From contig CACBYC010000003.1 of NCBI GenBank assembly GCA_902543405.1, positions 1 through 64,000 on the forward strand: DNA of 64,000 bases, written 5' to 3'. This stretch comes from an uncultured Pelagibacteraceae bacterium. Its GTDB lineage: Bacteria > Pseudomonadota > Alphaproteobacteria > Pelagibacterales > Pelagibacteraceae. Numbering within the stretch: the stretch's first letter is position 1; every line of letters starts with the position of its first letter. Below the pieces are notes generated by a model. That model saw nothing but the letters and a program-made list of their open reading frames with translations, had not been told where the DNA came from and made no database searches. The position numbers and the translations under genes are program-made. This document shows, piece after piece, positions 34,833 through 44,538 of the stretch.

Positions 34833-36341
34833 ATGTCAAAAAAAATTGTTAGAAACATTTTTGAAAATGTGAATGATGAAAATATTGCTCTAACCTCTGA
34901 AATCAGTCCAAAACTAAGTTACAAAGATTTAAAATTATTTATAGATAAAATTTCTAAACAGCTGGCTGGAAATGGATTATCAAACAAAGATAGAGCAGCA
35001 ATAGTTTTACCAAATGGGCCGTATATGGCCTCAAGTTTTTTGGCTATTTCAAGCTATATGTCTGCTGCACCTTTAAATCCATCATATAAATCTGAGGAGT
35101 ATGAATTTTATTTAAAAGATTTAAAACCAAAAATTGTTTTGGTTGAGAAAAATTCTGAAAATCCAGTTGTTGATGTAGCAAAAAAATTAAAAATAGAATT
35201 ATGTGAGATTAATCCAGAAAAGGATGGACCTTCAGGAATATTTAATATTTATGAAAAAGAAAGTGAATATTCTTTACCTGATGAAAGTGATGAGGCATTA
35301 GTGCTACACACATCTGGTACTACATCAAGACCAAAGATTGTTCCTTTAACAAATAAAAATATTTTTTCTTCTGCAGAAAATATTTCTAAAAGTTTAAATC
35401 TTTCTGTAAATGACCATTGTCTAAATATTATGCCACTTTTTCATATACATGGTCTTATAGCTATTTTAGCTTCATCAATGAAAGCTGGGGCATCTGTATG
35501 TGCATCAAATGGTTTTAATGCTATCAAGTTTTTAGATATAGCTAAATCAGAAAAAATTACTTGGTATTCAGGTGTACCAACAATGCATCAGGCTATTTTA
35601 TTAAGAGCAAGTAGAAATTTAGAAATTGCTAAGGTACTAAAACTAAGATTAATTAGATCATCATCTGCATCCTTACCACCAGCGGTATTCAAAGATTTAA
35701 ATGATGTTTTTAGTTGCCCAGTGATTGAAGCATACGGTATGACAGAAGCTACTCACCAAATGACTTCTAATCCATTGCCACCTAATCAACAAAAAGCAGG
35801 ATTTGTAGGCCTTCCGGCAGGTCCGGAAGTGTGTATTATGAATGAAAATGGGGAAGTACTAAAACAAGGTGATGAAGGAGAAGTGTGCATAAAAGGTGAA
35901 AATGTAACTCTTGGATACGATAATAATGAAGAAGCAAATAAAACAAGTTTTACCAATGGTTGGTTTAGAACTGGCGATCAAGGTTATTTCGATAATGAGG
36001 GTTATTTAAAGATTTCAGGAAGATTGAAAGAAATAATTAATAAAGGTGGAGAAAAAATATCTCCATTAGAAGTTGATAATGTATTAATGGACCATCCATT
36101 AATAGATCAAGCAGTTTGTTTTGGGTATGAAGATAAAATGCTTGGAGAAAATATTGCTAGTGCAATTATAATAAAAAGTGGTGAGACATGTTCAGAAAAT
36201 GATGTTTTAGAATATGCTCAAGAAAAACTTGCTAAGTTTAAAATACCAAAAAAAATTTTTTTTGTTGAAGAAATTCCAAAAGGAGCAACAGGAAAATTAC
36301 AAAGAAATGTTTTGGCAAAAAAATTTGGTTTAAATAATTAA
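34833..36341 (+). CDS. AMP-dependent acyl-CoA synthetase (resembles oxalyl-CoA synthetase AAE3/Pcs60 group)
   Basis: 502 aa; LHTSGTTSRPKIVPLTNKNI, MPLFHIHGLIAILASSMKAG, YGMTEATHQM, GATGKLQRN. Confidence 0.82.
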   Translation: MSKKIVRNIFENVNDENIALTSEISPKLSYKDLKLFIDKISKQLAGNGLSNKDRAAIVLPNGPYMASSFLAISSYMSAAPLNPSYKSEEYEFYLKDLKPKIVLVEKNSENPVVDVAKKLKIELCEINPEKDGPSGIFNIYEKESEYSLPDESDEALVLHTSGTTSRPKIVPLTNKNIFSSAENISKSLNLSVNDHCLNIMPLFHIHGLIAILASSMKAGASVCASNGFNAIKFLDIAKSEKITWYSGVPTMHQAILLRASRNLEIAKVLKLRLIRSSSASLPPAVFKDLNDVFSCPVIEAYGMTEATHQMTSNPLPPNQQKAGFVGLPAGPEVCIMNENGEVLKQGDEGEVCIKGENVTLGYDNNEEANKTSFTNGWFRTGDQGYFDNEGYLKISGRLKEIINKGGEKISPLEVDNVLMDHPLIDQAVCFGYEDKMLGENIASAIIIKSGETCSENDVLEYAQEKLAKFKIPKKIFFVEEIPKGATGKLQRNVLAKKFGLNN

Positions 36342-37357
36342 TGACAAAAGTTTGTATATTTGGTGCAGGATCAATTGGGGGATATTTAGCTGCATGTTTG
36401 AGTAAAACAAATATTGATTTATCACTTATAGCCAGAGGTCCACACAAAAAAGCTATTGAGGAAAATGGTTTAACATTAATTAAAAAAGATAAAACAGAAA
36501 ACTTTAAATTAAAAGTAACAGATAATCCTAAAGAACTTGGAATTCAAGATTATATTTTTATTTCAGTAAAAGCTCATGCAATTTCTAATATAGTTGATTC
36601 TCTTCAAAGCTTAATTGGAAAAAACACAACTATAATATCTGCTGTGAATGGCTTACCTTGGTGGTATTTTCATAAAGCTAACACAGGGACAAACTTAGAT
36701 GAGAAACATATAGATAGTGTTGATCCTGATGGTAAAATTTGGAATTCTTTGAAGCCTTCAAGAGCTCTTGGATGTGTGGTTTATCCAGCAGCTGAAATTA
36801 CTGAACCTGGTGTTATTAAACACAATGGTGGTGAAAGATTTACATTAGGCGAACCAGATGGGTCAAAATCGGAAAGACTTAAAATTATTGCAGACTTATT
36901 AATTGCAGGAGGCTTAAAAGCTCCACAAAAAAGTAATCTAAGAGATGAAATATGGATAAAGCTATGGGGTAATTGCTCATTTAATATAGTAAGCGCATTA
37001 TATGATAAGACTTTGGATGAAATTGGTAATGACCCAGAATTATTAAACACCGTAAGAAAATTGATGGAAGAATGTCAGTTAGTAGGAGAGAAAATAGGTG
37101 TAAAATTCAACGTCTCAATCGATCAAAGAATTAAAGCTGCTGTCTCTATTATTGGTCACAAACCCTCGACAACGCAAGACTTACATGCAAAACGTCCTTT
37201 AGAAATAGATCCAATTATTGGATCAATAATTGAAATTGGGAATAAAATTAATGTAAAAACCCTTACATTAAAAACTGAGTATAACAAATTAAAAGACAAA
37301 GCAGAAAGACTTAGTTTATATCAAAGGACAAATATAATTGAACAGATTACAAGTTAA
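36341..37357 (+). CDS. 2-dehydropantoate 2-reductase / ketopantoate reductase family
   Basis: 338 aa; CIFGAGSIGGYLAACLSK, KLWGNCSFNIVSAL, HKPSTTQDLHAKRPLEID. Confidence 0.87.
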   Translation: MTKVCIFGAGSIGGYLAACLSKTNIDLSLIARGPHKKAIEENGLTLIKKDKTENFKLKVTDNPKELGIQDYIFISVKAHAISNIVDSLQSLIGKNTTIISAVNGLPWWYFHKANTGTNLDEKHIDSVDPDGKIWNSLKPSRALGCVVYPAAEITEPGVIKHNGGERFTLGEPDGSKSERLKIIADLLIAGGLKAPQKSNLRDEIWIKLWGNCSFNIVSALYDKTLDEIGNDPELLNTVRKLMEECQLVGEKIGVKFNVSIDQRIKAAVSIIGHKPSTTQDLHAKRPLEIDPIIGSIIEIGNKINVKTLTLKTEYNKLKDKAERLSLYQRTNIIEQITS

Positions 37358-40009
37358 TCAAAAATTGAGAGAAATATCTCTGTGTACTGAATTACATTTT
37401 GAAACATAAATTGCTTGCTCTTTTGTAAGTTTTTGTTGTAACCTCAATCCAATAGTTTCACTTAATACAGTTAAGTGATTATTTATTCTATCCATATATT
37501 TTTTGTCAAATTCATTTCTCCAACTTACTTCTTGATCAAAATGTGCATAAGTATCACTAGCTATTTTTTGAATTTGCTCTGGATCTTTTTCATCTTCATC
37601 CATTATTGTTATTAGATAATCTAATTTATCTGCAAATTCGTCTGATCCGGAAATCTCTCCTACTTTATCAAACATGTTATCAATATGATCAATGGCATCT
37701 AAATAGCCTCTATTATCAATTTTAGATTTAAGAATTTTAATATCTTCATTTAATTCTTCAAATTTTTCAGCATCTAAAATAAATAATTTTATCAACATTA
37801 AATCATCGTATGCATTGTCTGCAGTTTTACGATATTTTTTTACTGCTAAGTTTTTTGCTTTATTAATCTTGTTAAATTCATCATTTTTAGATTTCCAATC
37901 TTTAGAAATTGAGTTTGCTATTTCGTCAATTTCAAGTTTTGTGTTCTCAATTCTTTGTTCAATTTTATTTTTTTCAGAAACTTCATCATCATCTAAATTT
38001 CTAATTTCAGCTTTAAATTTATCTATTTTTTTATTGAGTTTAAAAATTTTCTTTTGTTTTTTTCTTGTTTTGAAATGCAAATCTCGATAGTCAACAGCAT
38101 AATCATTGTAAATAGCTTCGGCACTTTTTACATCATCAACTAATTCAAATGTATAATTTGAGTTATCAACGTGACGCTGAAAGTAACTTAACTTATCAGC
38201 TGGTAAATTTGCAAGTATTATTGAATCAAAATCATCTATGCTACTCTTTATTTCATCTGCATTGTTTGTATATTTTGCAAATTTATATTCTTGCAAACAA
38301 TATTGAAGTTTCGGGTTCATAGGAGGTGGAGCAACATTTGAAGTCAGATAAACTCTATTTGGAAGATAATTTACAAGACTTGGATAAGAACCTACAATTG
38401 CTAGGCCAATGAGTTGTAAAATTATAAATGGAACAACACCCTTCCAAATATCTAATGTTTGTACCACTTTTGGAGCAACACCTTTTAAATAAAATAAGGC
38501 AAAACCAAAGGGGGGAGTTAAAAAAGAGGTTTGTAAATTAACGCCAATCATAACTCCTAACCAGACCGCAGTAACGTTTGCTCCTGTCTCAGCTAATAAT
38601 ATAGGTGCAATTATTGGAACAACCACAACAGCGATTTCAATAAAATCTAAAAAGAACCCAAGTAAGAATATTACAATCATGACAACTACAAACTGAGTCC
38701 AAAAGCCGCCAGGTAAGTCTTGAAGGAAGTCTCTTACTAATTCTTCACCACCAAATGCTCTAAATCCTGATGTAAGCATGGCAGCACCTAATAGAATAAT
38801 AAATACCATCGAAGTTGTAACACATGTTTCAGTTACTACTTCTTTAAGAACATTTTCTGTTTTATATGTTCTCCAAAAACTCCATGCTATTCCATAAACC
38901 AAAGTGATTACAAAAATACCAGTTATATAAATTGCTCCTAAATCTCTTTCTTCTATATTTTTTATGTTAAGTTCATAATTTGATGCAAAAAAAGTAATGG
39001 GTATTAATGATCCAATTATCATTATAAGTGGATAGAAGGCACTTTTCTTACCTTGAAATAGACGGTAACCCGCCATTAATGTTGCTCCAATTGCTCCTAT
39101 AGAACCAGCTTGGTTCACAGTTGCAATACCCATAAGTATCGATCCTAAAACAGCAAAAATTAATGCAAGTGGAGGAATAATTATAACTATAACTCTCATC
39201 CAAAATTTGAAATCAAAGTTACCTTTAAATGGAACAGGTGGGGCAACCCCTTTTTTTATTCTTGCATAGAAAAATACATAGATCATATATAAAGCTACAA
39301 GTACTAATCCTGGTAAAAGTGCTCCAAGGAACATGTCACCGGCACTGGATGAACCTACTCTAAATTCACCTGGCATGTTAAATTCGCCTGTTAAAGCTTT
39401 ATAGTCATTCTGCCTCATGTTATTGGCAACATCTGATGCGCTCGCTAATTGGTCCGCTATAATAATCAATACAATCGATGGCGGTATAATCTGTCCTAGA
39501 GTTCCAGAAGAGCAAACAATTCCACTTGCAAGTTTTCTGTCATAATTATTGTTTAACATTGTAGGTAATGAAATTAATCCCATCGCAATAACTGTAGCCC
39601 CAACAATACCAGTGGTTGCAGCTAACAACGCACCAACAAAAATTACTGAAATACCTAAACCACCGGGTATCGGGCCAAATAATTGACCCATAGTTATCAA
39701 TAAATCCTCAGCAATTTTTGATTTTTGAAGCATAATTCCCATAAAAATAAATAAGGGAATTGCAATTAAAGTGTCGGTCTCGACGTCCCAGTAATTACTT
39801 CTAAAATTTGTGATACCAGCAACAAGCCATTCAGTTGGACCATCCACAGCAAAATAAGCATCAACATCTCCAGCAAAAAGATAACCAAAAAAAGCGGCTA
39901 AACCTATTGATATTATTGCTGAACCTGGAAGAGCGAAGGCAACTGGATACCCAGAAGCTAGTGCTGCAATCATTATTAAAACTAGTATAGCTAAAAAAAA
40001 TAATTCCAT
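37358..40009 (-). CDS. dctM: TRAP transporter large permease (DctM) with ~320-aa C-terminal extension
   Basis: 883 aa; multi-TM DctM core (IPLFIFMGIMLQKSKIAEDLL, LQTSFLTPPFGFALFYLKGVAP), then hydrophilic heptad-rich tail. Confidence 0.9.
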   Translation of the reverse strand: MELFFLAILVLIMIAALASGYPVAFALPGSAIISIGLAAFFGYLFAGDVDAYFAVDGPTEWLVAGITNFRSNYWDVETDTLIAIPLFIFMGIMLQKSKIAEDLLITMGQLFGPIPGGLGISVIFVGALLAATTGIVGATVIAMGLISLPTMLNNNYDRKLASGIVCSSGTLGQIIPPSIVLIIIADQLASASDVANNMRQNDYKALTGEFNMPGEFRVGSSSAGDMFLGALLPGLVLVALYMIYVFFYARIKKGVAPPVPFKGNFDFKFWMRVIVIIIPPLALIFAVLGSILMGIATVNQAGSIGAIGATLMAGYRLFQGKKSAFYPLIMIIGSLIPITFFASNYELNIKNIEERDLGAIYITGIFVITLVYGIAWSFWRTYKTENVLKEVVTETCVTTSMVFIILLGAAMLTSGFRAFGGEELVRDFLQDLPGGFWTQFVVVMIVIFLLGFFLDFIEIAVVVVPIIAPILLAETGANVTAVWLGVMIGVNLQTSFLTPPFGFALFYLKGVAPKVVQTLDIWKGVVPFIILQLIGLAIVGSYPSLVNYLPNRVYLTSNVAPPPMNPKLQYCLQEYKFAKYTNNADEIKSSIDDFDSIILANLPADKLSYFQRHVDNSNYTFELVDDVKSAEAIYNDYAVDYRDLHFKTRKKQKKIFKLNKKIDKFKAEIRNLDDDEVSEKNKIEQRIENTKLEIDEIANSISKDWKSKNDEFNKINKAKNLAVKKYRKTADNAYDDLMLIKLFILDAEKFEELNEDIKILKSKIDNRGYLDAIDHIDNMFDKVGEISGSDEFADKLDYLITIMDEDEKDPEQIQKIASDTYAHFDQEVSWRNEFDKKYMDRINNHLTVLSETIGLRLQQKLTKEQAIYVSKCNSVHRDISLNF

Positions 40010-41061
40010 TATTTGCTGCTCTCTATATTTTCAATACTTACGTCATTTGCTTTATTGACATTAGGAATATTCATTTCTTCCTCGTCTTGAAGGAGTTTGT
40101 GACTACTACTCATAAAATAACTTGTGAATTGCAATAACATTGTAATTGCAAAAACTGCTAAATAAACTGCCATTAAATAAAGTAGATACAATCCATTAGA
40201 ACCTTGCTGAGTTACTTCAAAAGCAACTACTGGTCCGTTAATAATGCTTGCCTTACCGTTTAAACCATAAAAAATAACAATCAAACAAAGTGGAACTCCA
40301 AGAAGTGCAGAACCTATCGAATTAGTCCATGCTTTTTTTCTCTCACTAAAAGAAGAGTAAAGGACATCTACTCTTACATGACCTTCATGTATTAAAGCAT
40401 ATGCACTAGCAAATAGATATAGCGCTGCATACCAAAATCTAACCAGATCTCCTTGAAAAGCTTGCTCATAAGAAAATATAAATCTTGATAATACTATTAC
40501 AAATTCACTTAACACAACTAGTACTGCAAGCCAAATAAATCCAACTGATTTTGTAAAATATCCAATGATAAAAGATCCTAAAATAATAGGAAAATGTATA
40601 AATGTAATTCTTTCAGGAGATTTAACCATAAAAGCTTTAACCTCAGGACTAAAAATTGCTTCCCAAAGTCTTTCCACTACCATGAATGAGATTATAAAAT
40701 CAGCAACACCAACTAGAAATACTGCCCAAAAAGATGATCTAACTAAATAAGCAGAAAATTTTGATAATATTTCAGCGTCATGCTCTAGTGTCTGAGAATA
40801 TGTTTTAAAAATGTATAAAATAACTCCAGCAATACAAATCAAATAAATTCCAATTTGCAAATAACCATAATTTAATTCTGATCCTTGAAGAGCTTTTTGT
40901 TTAAAACCAAATAATTCGTAATGAGAAAAAATTTTTTTTACACCTGGCCAGTCGACCCAAACTGTAAGAACATTATTTATTAAAAATGCTAGAGTAAAAG
41001 CTAACACAGAGTAGCTTAAAATTCTTAGATAACGTGCTGTAATCTTACTTTCGGGATCCAT
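40009..41061 (-). CDS. dctQ: TRAP transporter small permease (DctQ), enlarged
   Basis: 350 aa multi-TM; FWYAALYLFASAYALIHEGHVRVDVLYS typical of DctQ; precedes DctM. Confidence 0.85.
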   Translation of the reverse strand: MDPESKITARYLRILSYSVLAFTLAFLINNVLTVWVDWPGVKKIFSHYELFGFKQKALQGSELNYGYLQIGIYLICIAGVILYIFKTYSQTLEHDAEILSKFSAYLVRSSFWAVFLVGVADFIISFMVVERLWEAIFSPEVKAFMVKSPERITFIHFPIILGSFIIGYFTKSVGFIWLAVLVVLSEFVIVLSRFIFSYEQAFQGDLVRFWYAALYLFASAYALIHEGHVRVDVLYSSFSERKKAWTNSIGSALLGVPLCLIVIFYGLNGKASIINGPVVAFEVTQQGSNGLYLLYLMAVYLAVFAITMLLQFTSYFMSSSHKLLQDEEEMNIPNVNKANDVSIENIESSK

Positions 41062-41106
41062 AGGCTTTTTTTTAATACTAAAAATTTACTTTTATTGAAA
41101 CTAAAA

Positions 41107-41132
41107 AAAAGGGCCCAATTAAGGGCCCTTTT
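41107..41132 (-). terminator. Perfect 10-bp stem GC-rich hairpin plus U-tract between dctP and dctQ (intrinsic terminator/attenuator)
   Basis: AAAAGGGCCC-AATTAA-GGGCCCTTTT; minus strand continues TTTTTTTTAG. Confidence 0.85.
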
Positions 41133-41151
41133 AATTACATAAAAGACTTAA

Positions 41152-42285
41152 TTACATTCCTAGCACTCTGTTTCTTTGCTGAATGTAAGGTGAGTCTGAT
41201 AGGTTTGTCCAAGCACCAATTTCTTTTCTAGCTTTTAAGAAACTTGTGTGGATTCTCTCAGCGAGACCACTACTTGCTCTAGTTTCCTCAAAAACTTCCT
41301 CTGCTGCTTTTCCAAAACCATCGTAAACTTTATCACTAAACTTCTCTAGTTTAACACCATGGTCGTTAATTAATCTAGCTAATGCTGCTCCGTTTTTAGC
41401 ATTGTACTCTGACATCATAACGTCGTTTTCAGTAGATGCACAAGCTTCGATTAACAACTGATCTGATTTTGATAAACTTGTAAACCAAGATTTATTACAT
41501 CCACAAGCTAACATTGAACCAGGTTCGTGCATTCCAGGATAGTAGTAGTATTTAGCTGCTTCTTGGAATTTCATTGCTTCATCATTCCATGGACCAACCC
41601 ATTCTGTTGCATCAATTGCACCAGACACTAAGTTTTCATAAATTTGTCCACCAGGAAGTGAAACTGGAGATCCTCCAAGTTTACCAATAACTTGACCACC
41701 TAATCCAGGCATACGCATTTTTAAACCTTTAAAGTCATTTGGACTTCTGATTTTCTTGTTAAACCATCCACCCATTTGAACTCCTGTATCACCACACATG
41801 AAATTTTTAAGACCAAATTTATCAGCTAGTTCATCCCATAATTGTTGACCACCAGCAAATCTGATCCAAGCATTCATTTCAGTGTAAGTGAAACCGAAAG
41901 GTACTGCAGTAAAGTATCCCCAAGCAGGATCTTTTTTCACCCAGTAATAGTCAGCGGCATGGTACATCTGAGAGTTACCAGAAGCAACTTCATCAAATGA
42001 GTCAAATGCCTTAACTCTTTCGTTTGCAGCGTAGTAAGTAACTTGAATTCTTCCATCACTCACATCGCCAATTCTTTGCGCAAATCTTTGTGCACCAGTT
42101 CCTAGACCTGGGAAATCTCTTCCCCAAGTTGCTACCATTGAAACTTCAATTCTGTCCTTGGCAACAGCCGGAGCAGACAAAGATGATGCAGCTACAGCAG
42201 CAACACCCGTTGCAGCGGCAGCTTTAAAGAACTTACGTCTTGAAGGCGTTTTTTTAACCTTCATTAGTTTTTTGTCTTTAATCAT
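41152..42285 (-). CDS. dctP: TRAP transporter solute-binding protein (DctP) with Tat-type signal
   Basis: 377 aa; PSRRKFFKAAAATGVAAVAASSLSAPAVA, PGLGGQVIGKLGGSPVSLPGGQIYENLVSGAIDATEWVGPWND. Confidence 0.92.
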   Translation of the reverse strand: MIKDKKLMKVKKTPSRRKFFKAAAATGVAAVAASSLSAPAVAKDRIEVSMVATWGRDFPGLGTGAQRFAQRIGDVSDGRIQVTYYAANERVKAFDSFDEVASGNSQMYHAADYYWVKKDPAWGYFTAVPFGFTYTEMNAWIRFAGGQQLWDELADKFGLKNFMCGDTGVQMGGWFNKKIRSPNDFKGLKMRMPGLGGQVIGKLGGSPVSLPGGQIYENLVSGAIDATEWVGPWNDEAMKFQEAAKYYYYPGMHEPGSMLACGCNKSWFTSLSKSDQLLIEACASTENDVMMSEYNAKNGAALARLINDHGVKLEKFSDKVYDGFGKAAEEVFEETRASSGLAERIHTSFLKARKEIGAWTNLSDSPYIQQRNRVLGM

Positions 42286-42373
42286 TTATTTCTCCTCTAT
42301 AGTTAATTAACTAATGATACTTAAACATAAATGTAACTTAGAGTCATTTTAAAAATTAAGACAAATAGGTATA

Positions 42374-42394
42374 AATACAATCTTGGATTGTATT
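42374..42394 (-). terminator. 9-bp AT-rich hairpin overlapping the stop codon of the ABC ATPase gene (possible weak terminator)
   Basis: AATACAATC-TTG-GATTGTATT inverted repeat. Confidence 0.4.
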
Positions 42395-43466
42395 AGATCA
42401 ACTTTTCTTTATCGTAAACACAACATTTTTCTGGGGGAATATAAAGATTGATATCTCCATTTGAAATTGGCAATTCTCTATCAACTTTAGATTTAATCAC
42501 AAAATCACCCATATTTGCAGTCAATAATTTGAAATTACCAAAATCTTCTACCCGAGTAAGTGAGGCTTTAATAGTATTTTGCCCCTCTTTTTCAGTAACA
42601 TTTATAAACTCTGACCTAATTCCAAGCTTTACATTTTTATCTTTAATTTTTGAGAGATTAGAATTTGTTTTAATTTCAACGTTATTAATTTTAACTGAAT
42701 ACTCAGAGGACACCTCACTTTCAAAAATATTCATGGCTGGAGATCCAATAAAGTAGCCAACAAATGTTGTTTTTGGTCTCTCAAAAAGATCTTTTGGAAG
42801 TCCAACTTGAACTATTTCTCCCTGATCCATTACAATAATATTATCAGCAAATGTCATTGCCTCATTTTGATCGTGAGTAACGTAAACTAGGGTTGTTTTA
42901 TATTGTTCATTTATTTCTTTCAAATTTCTTCTCAATCTAAATTTCAAATCTGGGTCAATCACGGTTAATGGTTCATCCATCAACACACCTGCAACATCCT
43001 CTCTCACCAATCCTCTTCCAAGTGAAATAAGTTGTTTTTGATCTGCTGTAAGCTTTCTAGCTGGTAAATTTAAGAAAGATGAAAGTCTTAGAGTGTCTGA
43101 AACTGATTTCACTCTTTCCTCTATTTTTTCTTTTGAAAAATCTCTACATTTTAATGGGAAAGCTAAATTGTCATAAACTGTCATAGTATTATAAATAACT
43201 GGGAATTGAAAAACTTGAGCTATATTTCTTTCCTCTGTAATAAGATTTGTTACATCTTTTTCGTCAAATAAAATTTTTCCCTTAGAGGGTTTAACCAGTC
43301 CTGATACTATATTTAACATTGTTGTTTTTCCACAACCTGATGGTCCTAAAATTGCATATCTTTTTCCATTTTCCCAAGTCATAGAAAATGGATTGAGTGC
43401 ATATGTTGGATTAGAATCGCTTGGATTATAAGTATGGGATATATTTGATAAATCTATTTTAGCCAT
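42393..43466 (-). CDS. ABC transporter ATP-binding protein (MalK/UgpC-like, degenerate signature motif LTADQ)
   Basis: 357 aa; LGPSGCGKTTML, ARKLTADQKQLISLGRGLV, VLMDEPLTVIDPDLK. Confidence 0.9.
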   Translation of the reverse strand: MAKIDLSNISHTYNPSDSNPTYALNPFSMTWENGKRYAILGPSGCGKTTMLNIVSGLVKPSKGKILFDEKDVTNLITEERNIAQVFQFPVIYNTMTVYDNLAFPLKCRDFSKEKIEERVKSVSDTLRLSSFLNLPARKLTADQKQLISLGRGLVREDVAGVLMDEPLTVIDPDLKFRLRRNLKEINEQYKTTLVYVTHDQNEAMTFADNIIVMDQGEIVQVGLPKDLFERPKTTFVGYFIGSPAMNIFESEVSSEYSVKINNVEIKTNSNLSKIKDKNVKLGIRSEFINVTEKEGQNTIKASLTRVEDFGNFKLLTANMGDFVIKSKVDRELPISNGDINLYIPPEKCCVYDKEKLI

Positions 43467-44538
43467 TTAAAACTCCATAAGGAGAAGAAACTAATTCTTC
43501 ATTATTATTGAACGCATAGAACTTATTTTCATTGAATTTAACTTTTACTTTTTCGTGAATTTTAAAATTCATCACTTCTTCAATTAAAGCTATAATTTTC
43601 GAGTCTCCTCTTTTTAAATGCAGTAAAGTTTCTGAGCCACTAATTTCTGCAAGTTCTATTTCAAACTCTTCTCCTTTGTTATCAAGTTTTATTTCTGAAG
43701 CTCTTATTCCGAAGTAATAATTTTGATCCTCTAAATTTTTAAAATATGTCGGCAAATTTATTGAAATATTTTCAAAATTTAATTCATTTGAACTTTTAAT
43801 TCCTTTTAAAATGTTCATCGGTGGATCATTTGAAATTTCTGCAACTTTTAAGTTTTTAGGATTTTCAAATATTTCTTTTGCAGCTCCTTTTTGTAAAACT
43901 TTACCCTCATCTAACACTATTACTTCTCCATTTAATTCCATTACTTCCTGAGGATCAGTAGTTGAGTAAATTAAAATTGTGTCTTGAGAAAGGCCCTCAG
44001 AAAATATTCTTTTAAATTCCTCTCTTAATTGTTCTCTTAACTTATAATCAAGGTTAACCAATGGTTCATCAAGTAGAAGTATCTTTGCCTTCTTTGCAAG
44101 TGACCTTGCTAAGGCTACTCTCTGTTGCTGACCTCCTGATAATTCTTGAATTTTACGATTTTCAAAACCAACAAGCCCCACAGTCTTAAGTGCACCCTCA
44201 ACATCTATCTTAATTTGCTCTTCGCTTAGTTTCCTTTGTTTAAGCGGAAAAATTATATTCTCATAAACATTAAGATGAGGATAATTAATAAATTGTTGGT
44301 AAACCATTGCAACATTCCTTTCCCAAACTGGAATTTTACGAAAATCTTTATCCTCAAAAGATAATTCTCCAGTATCGGGGGTGAGTAAACCTGCAATTGT
44401 TTTTAAAAATGTTGTCTTTCCAGATAAAGTTCTTCCTAAAATTGTATACAGATTTCCTTTTTTGAAATCAAATGATACATCTTTCAAGTGAAACTGATTA
44501 TCAGGTTTATAAGTTATATTTTTTCCAATTAGGTTCAT
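43459..44538 (-). CDS. ABC transporter ATP-binding protein (MalK/UgpC-like, canonical LSGGQ)
   Basis: 359 aa; LGRTLSGKTTFLK, LSGGQQQRVALARSL, ILLLDEPLVNLD. Confidence 0.92.
   Translation of the reverse strand: MNLIGKNITYKPDNQFHLKDVSFDFKKGNLYTILGRTLSGKTTFLKTIAGLLTPDTGELSFEDKDFRKIPVWERNVAMVYQQFINYPHLNVYENIIFPLKQRKLSEEQIKIDVEGALKTVGLVGFENRKIQELSGGQQQRVALARSLAKKAKILLLDEPLVNLDYKLREQLREEFKRIFSEGLSQDTILIYSTTDPQEVMELNGEVIVLDEGKVLQKGAAKEIFENPKNLKVAEISNDPPMNILKGIKSSNELNFENISINLPTYFKNLEDQNYYFGIRASEIKLDNKGEEFEIELAEISGSETLLHLKRGDSKIIALIEEVMNFKIHEKVKVKFNENKFYAFNNNEELVSSPYGVLNG

Noticed and set aside
37358-40009. DctM long ORF as two genes fused by sequencing error
   Set aside because: The frame is continuous through the junction with no obvious homopolymer slip site or internal RBS; kept as one gene but flagged for checking.
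42374-42394. Inverted repeat considered as a strong terminator or operator
   Set aside because: Stem is AT-rich with a 3-nt loop and overlaps a stop codon; kept only as a low-confidence terminator.
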